Assembly: GCF_006542375.1 (NCBI RefSeq)
Contig: NZ_CP038143.1
Location: forward strand, 744,001 to 808,000
From: Oecophyllibacter saccharovorans
GTDB lineage: Bacteria > Pseudomonadota > Alphaproteobacteria > Acetobacterales > Acetobacteraceae
DNA length: 64,000 nt
Direction: 5' to 3'
The notes under the pieces: model-generated
The model's input: the letters and a program-made list of their open reading frames with translations, nothing else
What the model was told of the DNA's origin: nothing
The model's database searches: none
Shown: positions 31,256 to 39,620 of the stretch, one piece after another
Numbering within the stretch: the first letter of the stretch is position 1
How the letters are laid out: every line of letters begins with the position of its first letter
Made by a program: the position numbers and the translations under genes

Positions 31256-32821
31256 GTGATCGCCAAACGAAAGCCCCTCAAGCCCTATACCCTCAAGGAC
31301 GTCACCATCATCGAGGACGCCAAGGTGCGCCGCGTTATCGCCGCTGCAGCGCTGGGCAATGCGATGGAATGGTTCGATTTCGGCGTTTACGGCTATCTGG
31401 TCACGGCACTTGGCAAGGTCTTCTTTCCGGCCGTCAGCAGCTCGGTCCAGCTGGTGGCCACTTTTGCCACCGTATCGATCACATTCATCATGCGCCCTCT
31501 GGGCGGCTTCGTGTTCGGGCTGCTGGGCGACAGGCATGGCCGCCAGAGCGTGTTGGCAGCCACCATCATCATCATGTCGATCAGCACGTTCTGCATCGGC
31601 CTCATCCCCTCATTTGCCAGTATCGGCCTCTGGGCGCCGCTGCTTCTGCTGCTGTGCAAGATGGCGCAGGGCTTCTCGGTGGGCGGTGAGTATACCGGCG
31701 CGGCCATCTTCATTGCTGAGTATTCCCCCGACCGCAAACGCGGCTTCTGGAGCAGCTTTCTCGATTTCGGCGCTTTCTCGGGCTTCATCGCCGGCGCCGG
31801 CGTGGTGGAACTGCTGACCATGGTCATGGGGCCTGACGCCATCGTGAACTGGGGCTGGCGCCTGCCCTTCTTCCTGGCTCTGCCGCTGGGGCTGCTGGGA
31901 ATCTATTTCCGCCATGAGCTCGAGGAAACGCCAGCCTTCCAGCAGCATACCGACAGTCTGGCCCAAGACAATCAGGCAAAAGACGCCCAGAAACCTGCCG
32001 CACCCCGCAAATCTGCCGGCCAGGATGAAGCTGACAAGGCGGTTGCAGGCACCGCGCCGCGCGTATCGTTCAAGAGCATCCTGCATCAGTACTGGCGTGC
32101 CCTGCTGATCTGCGTCGGTCTTGTCATCACCGCCATGATGGCGACGCATCTGATGCTGACCTACATGCCGAGCTATCTGACGGGCAGCCTGGGCTACGCG
32201 CCTCAGAGCGGCGTGTTCATCATGCTGGTTGTGATGGTGGGCATGCTGTTCATCCAGCCCATGATCGGCTGGATGTCGGACCGGGTCGGGCGCAAGCCGT
32301 TCTTCTATGCCGGCAGCATCGGGCTGATTCTCCTCTCGATCCCGGGCTTCTGGGGGATCGACAGCGGGCATCCCTGGCTCGTGTTTCTGGGCCTGTTCCT
32401 GTTTGCAGCCCTGATGAACTGCTTTACCGGCGTCTGCGGTTCCATCCTGCCGGCCATGTTCCCCACAGCCGTGCGTTACAGCGCGCTGGCCAGCGCCTTC
32501 AACATCGCGGTAGTTGCCGCCGGTCAGTCTCCGACCATCATGGCCGCCCTGGTGAGCTGGACGGGCAACCTGATGATGCCTGCCTATTTCATGATGGGCG
32601 TCGGCGGGGTCGGGCTGGTCACGTCGATCTTCATGCGTGAAACCGCCAACATGCCCCTGCGCGGCTCCAAGCCGATGGCCTCCAGCCTCGAGGAAGCGCG
32701 CGAGATCCTGCTCGAGCATTATGAAACGCTGGAAGAGAAGATCGAGGCGATCGACGAAGAGGTGGAACTGCTGCTGCAGCGCCGCAAACGCCTGGTGGAA
32801 CAACACCCCCATGTCGACTGA
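31256..32821 (+). CDS. proP: ProP-like osmolyte:H+ symporter (MFS)
   Basis: This 521-residue transporter has 12 spans and belongs to the metabolite:H+ symporter branch of the MFS. NAMEWFDFGVYGYL, LGDRHGRQSVLA and SVGGEYTGAAIFIAEYSPDR match E. coli ProP. The C-terminus (about 485-521), with HYETLEEKIEAIDEEVELLL and QHPHVD, is the antiparallel coiled coil that marks osmosensory ProP proteins, which import proline, glycine betaine and related osmolytes when osmolality rises. The central loop (about 230-265) is long and rich in Ala, Lys and Gln. It begins with GTG, and GAGAGGA lies a few bases upstream. It is divergent from a HAD-polyol dehydrogenase pair, consistent with an osmotic-stress locus. 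Confidence 0.88.
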   Translation: MIAKRKPLKPYTLKDVTIIEDAKVRRVIAAAALGNAMEWFDFGVYGYLVTALGKVFFPAVSSSVQLVATFATVSITFIMRPLGGFVFGLLGDRHGRQSVLAATIIIMSISTFCIGLIPSFASIGLWAPLLLLLCKMAQGFSVGGEYTGAAIFIAEYSPDRKRGFWSSFLDFGAFSGFIAGAGVVELLTMVMGPDAIVNWGWRLPFFLALPLGLLGIYFRHELEETPAFQQHTDSLAQDNQAKDAQKPAAPRKSAGQDEADKAVAGTAPRVSFKSILHQYWRALLICVGLVITAMMATHLMLTYMPSYLTGSLGYAPQSGVFIMLVVMVGMLFIQPMIGWMSDRVGRKPFFYAGSIGLILLSIPGFWGIDSGHPWLVFLGLFLFAALMNCFTGVCGSILPAMFPTAVRYSALASAFNIAVVAAGQSPTIMAALVSWTGNLMMPAYFMMGVGGVGLVTSIFMRETANMPLRGSKPMASSLEEAREILLEHYETLEEKIEAIDEEVELLLQRRKRLVEQHPHVD

Positions 32822-32970
32822 GCAACTGATTGGGGAGCGACGGAAAACCGGGAGAGAACAGGAGTTGGCGCGACCTGGAAAGGCGCTTATAGAAAGCAGG
32901 TGACGCGACAGCTGCTTTCCGGGTCTTTCGGAGGCATGTAGGGCAGGAACTGTCCTGTCAGGGTCGTTCT

Positions 32971-32990
32971 GCCCCTGCAGGGGCTTTCTT
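32971..32990 (+). terminator. Intrinsic terminator upstream of the DUF421 gene
   Basis: GCCCCTGCAGGGGC is a perfect palindrome that forms a 5-bp stem with a TGCA loop, followed by TTTCTT. It ends 15 bases before the next start codon. It may end the ProP transcript, or act as a leader attenuator for the DUF421 gene. Confidence 0.55.
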
Positions 32991-33004
32991 GTGATGGTTG
33001 TCTT

Positions 33005-33832
33005 ATGATGTTCTATCTCTGGACGCTCCTCAAACTCCTGACCGGCTTCGGCTTCGTCCTGGCCTATCTCAACCTGTCAGGGCGCACCCAGTTCTCACAG
33101 ATGAATGCCATTGACCTGATCGGCAATTTCATTCTGGGCGGCGTTATCGGTGGCGTGCTTTATACCGATGCCATCGCGTATCACACCTATGTGGCAGTAC
33201 TGGCCATGAGCATCCTGGTGCTCATGGGCCTCAACATGCTCTGCCGCCGCTTCCACCTGTTCCGCAATGTCACGATCGGCCGGCCCATTCCCATCATCCG
33301 CAACGGGCATTTCCTGGTCCGCAATATCGAGGACCAGAACAATCGGGTGGACATCCTCAACGTCGCCTCTCAGCTCAACCTGCAAGGCATCTTTTCCTTT
33401 GATGAGGTTGCTTATGCCCAGATCGAGCCCAACGGATCGCTAACCGTCACCTGTGACCCCAATCGCATTCCAGCACCGATCGTCATCTGCAACGGCCTTA
33501 TCCGCGAAACAGAGCTGGAAGAGGTGGGGCAGAGCCGTGAAGAGCTGCTGGCGGATATGGAAAAACTGGGCATTCCCTCGCCTGAAGACGTGCTGCTGGC
33601 AGAATACCGCTATTATCCTGCCTCCCCCGGCGTGCTGCATGACAGCGGCGCCTCGCCCATGGCCGGGCATTTTCATTATGTCTGCATGAATGGTGACGTT
33701 CTGCCTCATGCAGCGCCCGAACGCATCAGCCCGCAATCAGTAGCCCCCGCTACCCCCTTCAAGAGCGCCGGTCTGCCGCCTTATCTTAAGAGCAGCACTG
33801 AAGGGCCGGCGCGCGCAGGCGCCACAAGCTGA
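33005..33832 (+). CDS. DUF421 (YetF-type) membrane protein
   Basis: This 275-residue protein has three N-terminal spans (residues 3-95) and a soluble C-terminal domain, as in DUF421/YetF proteins. Typical sequences include TQFSQMNAIDLIGNFILGGV in the membrane and IIRNGHFLVRNI, LNLQGIFSFDEVAYAQIEPNGSLTV in the soluble region. The family is a cytoplasmic-membrane protein; Bacillus members accompany spore-germination genes but its activity is unknown. There are 171 bases and a hairpin between it and the ProP stop. No strong ribosome-binding site is visible. The gene starts a three-gene plus-strand run ending at 34337. Confidence 0.85.
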   Translation: MMFYLWTLLKLLTGFGFVLAYLNLSGRTQFSQMNAIDLIGNFILGGVIGGVLYTDAIAYHTYVAVLAMSILVLMGLNMLCRRFHLFRNVTIGRPIPIIRNGHFLVRNIEDQNNRVDILNVASQLNLQGIFSFDEVAYAQIEPNGSLTVTCDPNRIPAPIVICNGLIRETELEEVGQSREELLADMEKLGIPSPEDVLLAEYRYYPASPGVLHDSGASPMAGHFHYVCMNGDVLPHAAPERISPQSVAPATPFKSAGLPPYLKSSTEGPARAGATS

Positions 33833-33887
33833 TCCCGCGCAGAGTGCACGTCCTCTCCCGTTGCCTGTCCAGCTGAAAGACACTGAC

Positions 33888-34337
33888 ATGTTCACCTCTC
33901 CCCTGCCGCCTCTTTTCCAGAACGGTACCGTTGCCCTCACCTCTTCGGGACTTCAGGTCGGTGAAAAGCTTTATGCACTGAAGCGGATCCGGGCAGTCCG
34001 ACTCAGCAACCGCATCAGCCGCACGGCTGCCATGCTGCTTTTCGCGGCATTAGCGCTGGGCGTGATCTGCTGTGTTCTGTCGGGCTGGGAACTGGTGGTG
34101 GCTGCCATTCTGGCGGTAGCGTGCCTGGGACGCGCCTGGTGGTTGGGCCGTCGCTCCTTCCGCGTGCTTATCCTCAGCCTGACCCCTGAACAGGGCGCTA
34201 CAGGCGCGCCGACCGATACAGCGGTCCTGGCCAGCCAGGACCACGCGCTGATAGATGATCTGGCCCAATCCCTTGGCCGGACACTTCAGCAGAATACCGA
34301 TGCTGCTTCGCAATCAGCTGCTTCGAAAGAAGGGTAA
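33888..34337 (+). CDS. DUF6232-like small membrane protein
   Basis: This 149-residue protein shows the pattern of DUF6232 proteins: a short N-terminal beta region (NGTVALTSSGLQVGEKLYAL), KRIRAVRLSNRIS, then two hydrophobic segments (about 55-75 and 80-95) and a soluble C-terminus. Biochemical function is unknown. The ATG at 33888 is preferred over an upstream TTG at 33861 because a GAAAGA sequence precedes it. The gene follows the DUF421 gene by 55 bases and is probably co-transcribed. It is convergent with a small exported protein gene and separated from it by a hairpin. Confidence 0.7.
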   Translation: MFTSPLPPLFQNGTVALTSSGLQVGEKLYALKRIRAVRLSNRISRTAAMLLFAALALGVICCVLSGWELVVAAILAVACLGRAWWLGRRSFRVLILSLTPEQGATGAPTDTAVLASQDHALIDDLAQSLGRTLQQNTDAASQSAASKEG

Positions 34338-34355
34338 GCGACCGAGCGCCTGCAA

Positions 34356-34370
34356 AGGCTTATAAAGCCT
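34356..34370. terminator. Hairpin between convergent genes
   Basis: AGGCTT-ATA-AAGCCT is a perfect 6-bp inverted repeat between the DUF6232-like gene and a leftward small exported protein gene. A TTATATATATT stretch follows on the plus strand, so it may serve as a terminator in that direction. Confidence 0.4.
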
Positions 34371-34392
34371 GTAGCTTATATATATTGGCTTC

Positions 34393-34728
34393 TTACAGAA
34401 GGTCGGGCGACAGCAGAGCGGCATGAAGATGGATCATGGTCAGAGCCGCGGCCATATTGCCGGGCGGCACCATGCCGACGACATTTCCGTTCTGGTCATG
34501 CACGCTGCCATCCACGTCAAGCAGCCCCATGACCTGTCCGCCTGCCACCACATGGCCACTGACAGGCAGGAAAGTGGCCGCCTGCGCCTGGCTGCTCTGC
34601 TGGCCGAAGGCACTCAGACCCAGCTCAACTGCAAAACTCACCCCCAGCGCCAGCGCAATTGCTGCAGACAGGGTAAAGAAACGGGAAATGGAAAAACGGG
34701 TGGGAGCAACGGCTTCAGAAGCACACAT
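34393..34728 (-). CDS. Small exported protein with D-G-x-V-x-D motif
   Basis: This 111-residue protein has a signal peptide (hydrophobic residues 19-38) ending near QAQAA. The mature part contains FLPVSGHVVAGGQVMGLLDV and DGSVHDQNGNVVGMVPPGN, the same 'DG.V.D..G..VG.V' beta-hairpin motif found repeated in the exported protein at 26192-26731. GAGGGAAAAAAGAG precedes the ATG. Both proteins are short and lack any catalytic motif. The neighbouring genes do not point to a role. Confidence 0.65.
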   Translation of the reverse strand: MCASEAVAPTRFSISRFFTLSAAIALALGVSFAVELGLSAFGQQSSQAQAATFLPVSGHVVAGGQVMGLLDVDGSVHDQNGNVVGMVPPGNMAAALTMIHLHAALLSPDLL

Positions 34729-34968
34729 CTCTTTTTTCCCTCAAAGCGGGCCCCTTCCAGGAGCGGAAGAAGTTCAGCAGCAGGTCTGAAAACCTAAAAA
34801 CGAATTGAGCCCACAATATGACCGCGAGGCGGGCATATCTTAACTTTGGCATCCCCTGATTTTACTGGAGGGCTCCGGTGCAGGCCAATGCACGAAACAG
34901 TGAGGAAATTTCCCCGTACTATTTCTCCGTAATATCGCCAAGCCCTAACCTGGCGCTAAAGGGCGGTC

Positions 34969-35649
34969 TCAGAAGATCGCATTCCAGAAACGCTCCCAGA
35001 AACCGGGCTTGAGCGACTCCTTGCAGCTGTCATATTGCCGCTGATAAGTGCGCGCCCGCGCGCCTACCTTGCCGGCCACCTGTACCAGCCACCCCTTGGA
35101 GCTGTAGCTGCGCCTGCTGTAACCACCGCGTCCTTCATGGTACGCAAGATATTGCTGGGCGGCATTGGTGACGGGAATGCCGAGATTTTTCTGGTTGCCC
35201 GCTATGTACCAGTCCATGAAATCAAGGGAATCGCCGAAATTTTCCCGCGAGCCGTCGCGCCCCGTGGCCTGGTTGAACTCATCCCATACTTCATCCTTGG
35301 CCTGCGGATAGCCATACGCGGTGGTCTGATATCCCCAGGGAATGATCCAGAGGATGTATGTGCGCTTTGTATGCAGGCTGCTGTGATAGCCTGATTCCTG
35401 ATACATCATCGCCATCGGCACGGCAGAAGGCACGTGCCAATGCGCCTCCTCTTTCATCGCCGAGAAATACCAGCCGCGCTTCTCACGGAAAATATCGCAG
35501 AGATTACCTGGATGCTGGGGCGGCGGCGACGCACAACCAGCCAGCTGAAGCAGGCACAGTCCGGCAAGGCCAATACCCGCCCTGCGCCACTTGGCAGGCC
35601 CGACAGAGCAGACAGGCCTCTGAAAACACGGAAAACCAGGACGCCACAC
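34969..35649 (-). CDS. Lipoprotein lytic transglycosylase (SLT-type)
   Basis: This 226-residue protein has a signal peptide with lipobox LAGC (around residue 39) and an SLT-like lysozyme fold. The catalytic glutamate is in MMYQESGYHSS, and downstream motifs AYGYPQAKDEVWDEF and QYLAYHEGRGGYSR correspond to the glycan-cleft segments of transglycosylases. It would cut peptidoglycan from the outer-membrane face. The first codon, a GTG, is just three bases after the ssb stop, so it is in the ssb operon and perhaps translationally coupled. A later GTG in the signal region is also possible. Coupling to ssb is unusual. Confidence 0.8.
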   Translation of the reverse strand: MWRPGFPCFQRPVCSVGPAKWRRAGIGLAGLCLLQLAGCASPPPQHPGNLCDIFREKRGWYFSAMKEEAHWHVPSAVPMAMMYQESGYHSSLHTKRTYILWIIPWGYQTTAYGYPQAKDEVWDEFNQATGRDGSRENFGDSLDFMDWYIAGNQKNLGIPVTNAAQQYLAYHEGRGGYSRRSYSSKGWLVQVAGKVGARARTYQRQYDSCKESLKPGFWERFWNAIF

Positions 35650-35652
35650 GGG

Positions 35653-36207
35653 TCAGAACGGGATTTCGTCGTCCAGATCATTGTCATGCGCGCCGGTATC
35701 CCAGCTCTGCCCACCCTGCGGCTGACTGTTTGACGGGCTCCCGGCGGCCGAACGCTGGGGGTTCTGAGGTGCATTCTGCGGGCGCGGATTGCCGAAAGAG
35801 GAACCGCCGCCGCTGTTGCTGCTGCCTCCGCTGAACCCGCCTTCATCGCCGCTGTTGCGCCCGTCAAGCAGTACGAGATCACCACGGAAACGGTCGAGCA
35901 CCACCTCGGTGGTATATTTTTCCGCCCCGCTCTGGTCAGTCCATTTGCGGGTGCGCAGCTCGCCTTCCACATAGATCTTGCGGCCTTTGCGCAGAAAGCG
36001 CTCCGCCACATCGGCCAGGCGCTCGTTGAAAATCACGATGCGGTGCCATTCCGTGCGCTCGCGGCGTTCGCCCGTTGCGCGGTCATTCCAGGAATCACTG
36101 GTTGCGAGAGTCAGATTGACGATCTTTGAGCCCGATTGGGTATTGCGGACCTCCGGGTCACGCCCCAGATTACCTACCAGAGTGACCTTGTTTACGCTGC
36201 CAGCCAT
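35653..36207 (-). CDS. ssb: Single-stranded DNA-binding protein
   Basis: This 184-residue protein has an N-terminal OB fold (residues 4-110: VNKVTLVGNLGRDPEVRNTQ, WHRIVIFNERLADVAE, YVEGELRTRKWTD) and a Gly/Ser/Asn-rich linker leading to the acidic tip DDEIPF, which recruits replication and repair partners. It binds ssDNA as a tetramer. Length and order are standard. A lipoprotein transglycosylase gene follows three bases later. It is divergent from uvrA across 275 bases, an arrangement common in proteobacteria where both can be damage-inducible; I could not identify a canonical LexA site in between. Confidence 0.97.
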   Translation of the reverse strand: MAGSVNKVTLVGNLGRDPEVRNTQSGSKIVNLTLATSDSWNDRATGERRERTEWHRIVIFNERLADVAERFLRKGRKIYVEGELRTRKWTDQSGAEKYTTEVVLDRFRGDLVLLDGRNSGDEGGFSGGSSNSGGGSSFGNPRPQNAPQNPQRSAAGSPSNSQPQGGQSWDTGAHDNDLDDEIPF

Positions 36208-36411
36208 GCGTTTGTGCTTTCCTGTGCTGTCTCGTCCATATCCTGCTCCAGCGCCCCAACGGCAGGTTGCCGGGCTGAGGGCCGGATGAAGGGAGGCATT
36301 TCTAACCGGTCTTCTAGCATAAAGATTTTCTTCCGTCCTGACACCCTGTGTTCGTTCGTCTCCGTCCCTTTCCGATCTTCATGCAGCCCTACCCGGAAAC
36401 CCTCCAGTCCA

Positions 36412-36438
36412 TGGCATTTCGTATGCCATCGTATGCCA
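36412..36438. promoter_or_regulatory. Dyad and 10-bp tandem repeat in the ssb-uvrA divergent region
   Basis: TGGCAT-TTCGT-ATGCCA is an inverted repeat (36412-36428). It overlaps a perfect tandem repeat of TCGTATGCCA at 36419-36438, exactly one helical turn apart, ending 44 bases before the uvrA start. This may be an operator with duplicated half-sites, perhaps for a damage regulator. Confidence 0.4.
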
Positions 36439-36482
36439 CGCCTACCAGACCGTTACAGAAGATCAGCTGAAAAGACCTCTCC

Positions 36483-39400
36483 ATGACGCAAGTGACGCCA
36501 GCCACGCAAACTTCCTCCCAATCTTCCGCTGCCGATGTTGAGATTGATGCCGGCACGGCTGCCCGGCACCAGACAACAGGCCGCAGGCCTGTGCCCCAGG
36601 CGCAGATCACGCCTGACCTGCCGGCCATCCGTGTGCGGGGTGCACGCACGCACAACCTGCAGGATGTGGATGTCACGATTCCGCGCGACACGCTGACGGT
36701 CATCACCGGGCTGTCAGGCTCGGGCAAGTCTTCCCTGGCTTTTGACACGATCTATGCCGAAGGGCAGCGACGCTACGTCGAAAGCCTGTCTGCTTATGCG
36801 CGGCAGTTTCTGGAGCTGATGGGCAAGCCGGACGTCGATTCCATCGAAGGCCTTTCCCCAGCTATCTCAATCGAGCAGAAAACCACTTCCAGGAATCCGC
36901 GTTCCACTGTCGGCACGATCACGGAGATCCACGATTACATGCGCCTGCTCTGGGCGCGGGCCGGCGTGCCTTATTCTCCGGCTACCGGTCTGCCCATCGA
37001 AGCGCAGAGCGTCAGCCAGATGGTGGACCGGGTGATGGACCTCCCTGAAGGCACGCGGCTGATGCTGCTTGCCCCTGTAGTGCGCGACCGTAAGGGCGAC
37101 CAGGCGCGTGAACTGGCCGAGCTGACCCGCAAGGGCTTCACCCGTGTGCGGGTCGACGGCACGCTTTACGAGATCAACGACGTGCCGACCCTCAACCGCC
37201 GTACTCGCCATACTATCGAAGCGGTGGTGGACCGTGTGGTGCTCAAGGAAGGCGTGGAGCAACGCCTGGCTGACAGCTTTGAAACCGCCCTCGCCCTTTC
37301 AGACGGCCTGGCGAGCGTGGAGGAAGTCCTCCGTCCGGGTAGCGGAAATACGGCCGAAGACACTGCGGAAACAGCTAAGGAGCCCGTCAGGATCAGCTTC
37401 TCGGCACGTTATTCCTGCCCGGAATCTGGCTTCACGCTGGAAAGCGTGGAACCGCGGCTGTTCTCCTTCAACGCGCCGATGGGCGCGTGTCCGACCTGTG
37501 ACGGGCTGGGCACGGAAACGCATTTCGATCCTGCCCTCATCGTGCCCGATGAACGCCTCACACTGCGCCAGGGCGCCATCGCCCCCTGGCAGGATGAAAG
37601 AGACCCCCTGTTCGAGCAGACCCTGGCTGGCCTGGCCGCCCATTGTGGTGAGGATATCGACACCCCCTGGGCTGAGCTGAAGCCGCAGACCCGCCGCTTC
37701 CTGCTTGAAGGCAGCGGCCGGGAAAACGTCAAGCTGACCTATGCCGACAACGGCAAGACCTATACGGTTACGAAACCTTTTGATGGCGTACTGAAATTTC
37801 TGGAACGCCGCCTTGCGCGCACCAGCAGCGTGCATGTGCGTGAAGCGCTGGGCCGGTTTCAGTCCGCCATGCCGTGCAGCGCCTGCCACGGCGCACGCCT
37901 GCGGCCTGAAGCGCTGTGTGTGAAGATCAATGAACGCGATATCGCCCAGGCTTCCGACATGACGATTCATGAAGCCCTGACCTGGTTCCAGGGGGTGGAA
38001 GCGACGCTGACACCGCAACGCGCTGAAATCGCCCGCCGCATCCTGCGCGAAATCACCGAACGCCTGCATTTTCTCGACCGCGTCGGGCTGGATTATCTCA
38101 CGCTCGCACGCGGCTCGGCCACGCTTTCAGGCGGCGAAAGCCAGCGCATCCGGCTGGCCTCGCAGATCGGCTCCGGCCTGACAGGCGTGCTTTACGTGCT
38201 TGATGAGCCTTCCATCGGCCTGCACCAGCGCGACAATGCCCGCCTGCTTGCCATGCTGGAGCGGCTGCGCAATCTCGGCAATACCGTTCTGGTGGTGGAA
38301 CATGATGAGGACGCCATCCGGCAGGCCGATTACCTCGTCGACATGGGACCGGGCGCCGGCACGCAGGGCGGCCATGTTGTGGCCTGCGGCACGCCTGAGG
38401 AAGTGGCTGAAAATCCCGAGAGCGTCACGGGTGCCTGGCTGGCCGGGCGGCGCGGTATCGCTGTGCCCGAGCAGCGCCGCAAAAGCGAGCGTTTCCTGAC
38501 CCTCAGCGGTGCCACAGGCAACAATCTCCGCAACGTCACCGCGCGCTTTCCGCTCGGCGCCTTCGTGGCGGTAACGGGCGTTTCCGGCTCAGGCAAATCC
38601 ACGCTGGTGATCGACACACTGTATAAGGGGCTATCGCGCAATCTCATGGGGTCAGGGGCCGTGCCGCTGCCTTACAAGACGCTCGAAGGCATGGAGCATA
38701 TCGACAAGATCATCGAGATCGACCAGTCCCCCATCGGGCGGACCCCACGCTCCAACCCCGCCACCTATACCGATCTCTTCACCCCCATCCGTGACTGGTT
38801 CGCTGGCCTGCCGGAAGCCAAGGCGCGCGGCTACAAGCCGGGCCGCTTCTCCTTCAATGTCAAAGGCGGGCGCTGCGAGGCCTGCCAGGGTGACGGGGTG
38901 CTGAAGATCGAGATGCACTTCCTGCCTGACGTGTTCGTCACCTGCGATGCCTGCAAAGGCGCACGCTATAACCGCGAGACGCTGGAGGTGAAATACAAAG
39001 GCAAGTCCATCGCTGACGTGCTGGCCATGACCGTCGATGAAGCCGTGCCCTTCTTCCAGGCCGTGCCGCGCATCGCCGAGAAGCTGGCGGTTCTGCAGCA
39101 GGTGGGGCTTGGTTATGTGGCGCTCGGCCAGCAGGCCACCACCCTTTCAGGCGGTGAAGCACAGCGCGTGAAACTGGCCAAGGAGCTGAGCCGCCGCGCC
39201 ACCGGCCGCACCCTTTACGTGCTCGATGAGCCCACCACCGGGTTGCATACCGAAGATGTACGCAAACTGCTGGAAGTCCTCCACGCGCTTGTGGACCAGG
39301 GCAATACGGTGGTGGTGATCGAGCACAATCTCGACCTCATCAAGACCGCTGACTGGGTGGTCGATATCGGCCCCGAAGGGGGCAGCGGCGGCGGCCAGGT

Positions 39401-39590
39401 GGTCGCCCAGGGCACGCCGGAAACCATCGCCACCACGCCGAAAAGCCACACTGGCGCGTTTCTCAAGCCGATGCTGGCCGCCCCCGCACCAGACGCTACT
39501 TCGGCCAAGCCGAAAGCACCGGCGCGTAAAAAAGCCGTACTTAAACCCAAATCTGAAAGCAAGGCAGGCCAGCGGAAGAAAAATGCTTGA
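36483..39590 (+). CDS. uvrA: Excinuclease ABC subunit A
   Basis: This 1035-residue ABC-type ATPase recognises DNA damage with UvrB in nucleotide excision repair. Two ABC modules are complete: Walker [11 protein letters not shown] (about residue 76) and [10 protein letters not shown] (about 699), signatures [14 protein letters not shown] and [14 protein letters not shown], and DEPSIGLH and DEPTTGLH Walker B motifs. Zinc-finger cysteines appear as [17 protein letters not shown] and CEACQGDG with CDACKGARY. The first 45 residues and the Lys/Ala-rich C-terminal 45 residues are extensions relative to E. coli UvrA (940). It is divergent from ssb and convergent with hsdR at only 12 bases. Confidence 0.97.
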   Translation: MTQVTPATQTSSQSSAADVEIDAGTAARHQTTGRRPVPQAQITPDLPAIRVRGARTHNLQDVDVTIPRDTLTVITGLSGSGKSSLAFDTIYAEGQRRYVESLSAYARQFLELMGKPDVDSIEGLSPAISIEQKTTSRNPRSTVGTITEIHDYMRLLWARAGVPYSPATGLPIEAQSVSQMVDRVMDLPEGTRLMLLAPVVRDRKGDQARELAELTRKGFTRVRVDGTLYEINDVPTLNRRTRHTIEAVVDRVVLKEGVEQRLADSFETALALSDGLASVEEVLRPGSGNTAEDTAETAKEPVRISFSARYSCPESGFTLESVEPRLFSFNAPMGACPTCDGLGTETHFDPALIVPDERLTLRQGAIAPWQDERDPLFEQTLAGLAAHCGEDIDTPWAELKPQTRRFLLEGSGRENVKLTYADNGKTYTVTKPFDGVLKFLERRLARTSSVHVREALGRFQSAMPCSACHGARLRPEALCVKINERDIAQASDMTIHEALTWFQGVEATLTPQRAEIARRILREITERLHFLDRVGLDYLTLARGSATLSGGESQRIRLASQIGSGLTGVLYVLDEPSIGLHQRDNARLLAMLERLRNLGNTVLVVEHDEDAIRQADYLVDMGPGAGTQGGHVVACGTPEEVAENPESVTGAWLAGRRGIAVPEQRRKSERFLTLSGATGNNLRNVTARFPLGAFVAVTGVSGSGKSTLVIDTLYKGLSRNLMGSGAVPLPYKTLEGMEHIDKIIEIDQSPIGRTPRSNPATYTDLFTPIRDWFAGLPEAKARGYKPGRFSFNVKGGRCEACQGDGVLKIEMHFLPDVFVTCDACKGARYNRETLEVKYKGKSIADVLAMTVDEAVPFFQAVPRIAEKLAVLQQVGLGYVALGQQATTLSGGEAQRVKLAKELSRRATGRTLYVLDEPTTGLHTEDVRKLLEVLHALVDQGNTVVVIEHNLDLIKTADWVVDIGPEGGSGGGQVVAQGTPETIATTPKSHTGAFLKPMLAAPAPDATSAKPKAPARKKAVLKPKSESKAGQRKKNA

Positions 39591-39620
39591 AGACGCGTTC
39601 TTTCAGAGAGAAACGTCTTC
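39589..39620. terminator. Hairpin spanning the uvrA and hsdR 3' ends
   Basis: GAAGACG and CGTCTTC form a 7-bp stem around an 18-base loop. The left arm begins within the uvrA stop codon and the loop holds the hsdR stop. No T run is present, so termination is inferred from position only. Confidence 0.35.

Noticed and set aside
31610..32812. A 400-codon open frame antisense to the ProP-like gene
   Set aside because: Its sequence is His/Gln/Asp-rich shadow translation; the ProP frame is strongly supported by homology.
36208..36482. A LexA box between ssb and uvrA
   Set aside because: I found GTTCGTTC but not a GTTC-N7-GTTC or GAAC-N7-GTTC pattern, so no canonical alphaproteobacterial site is claimed.
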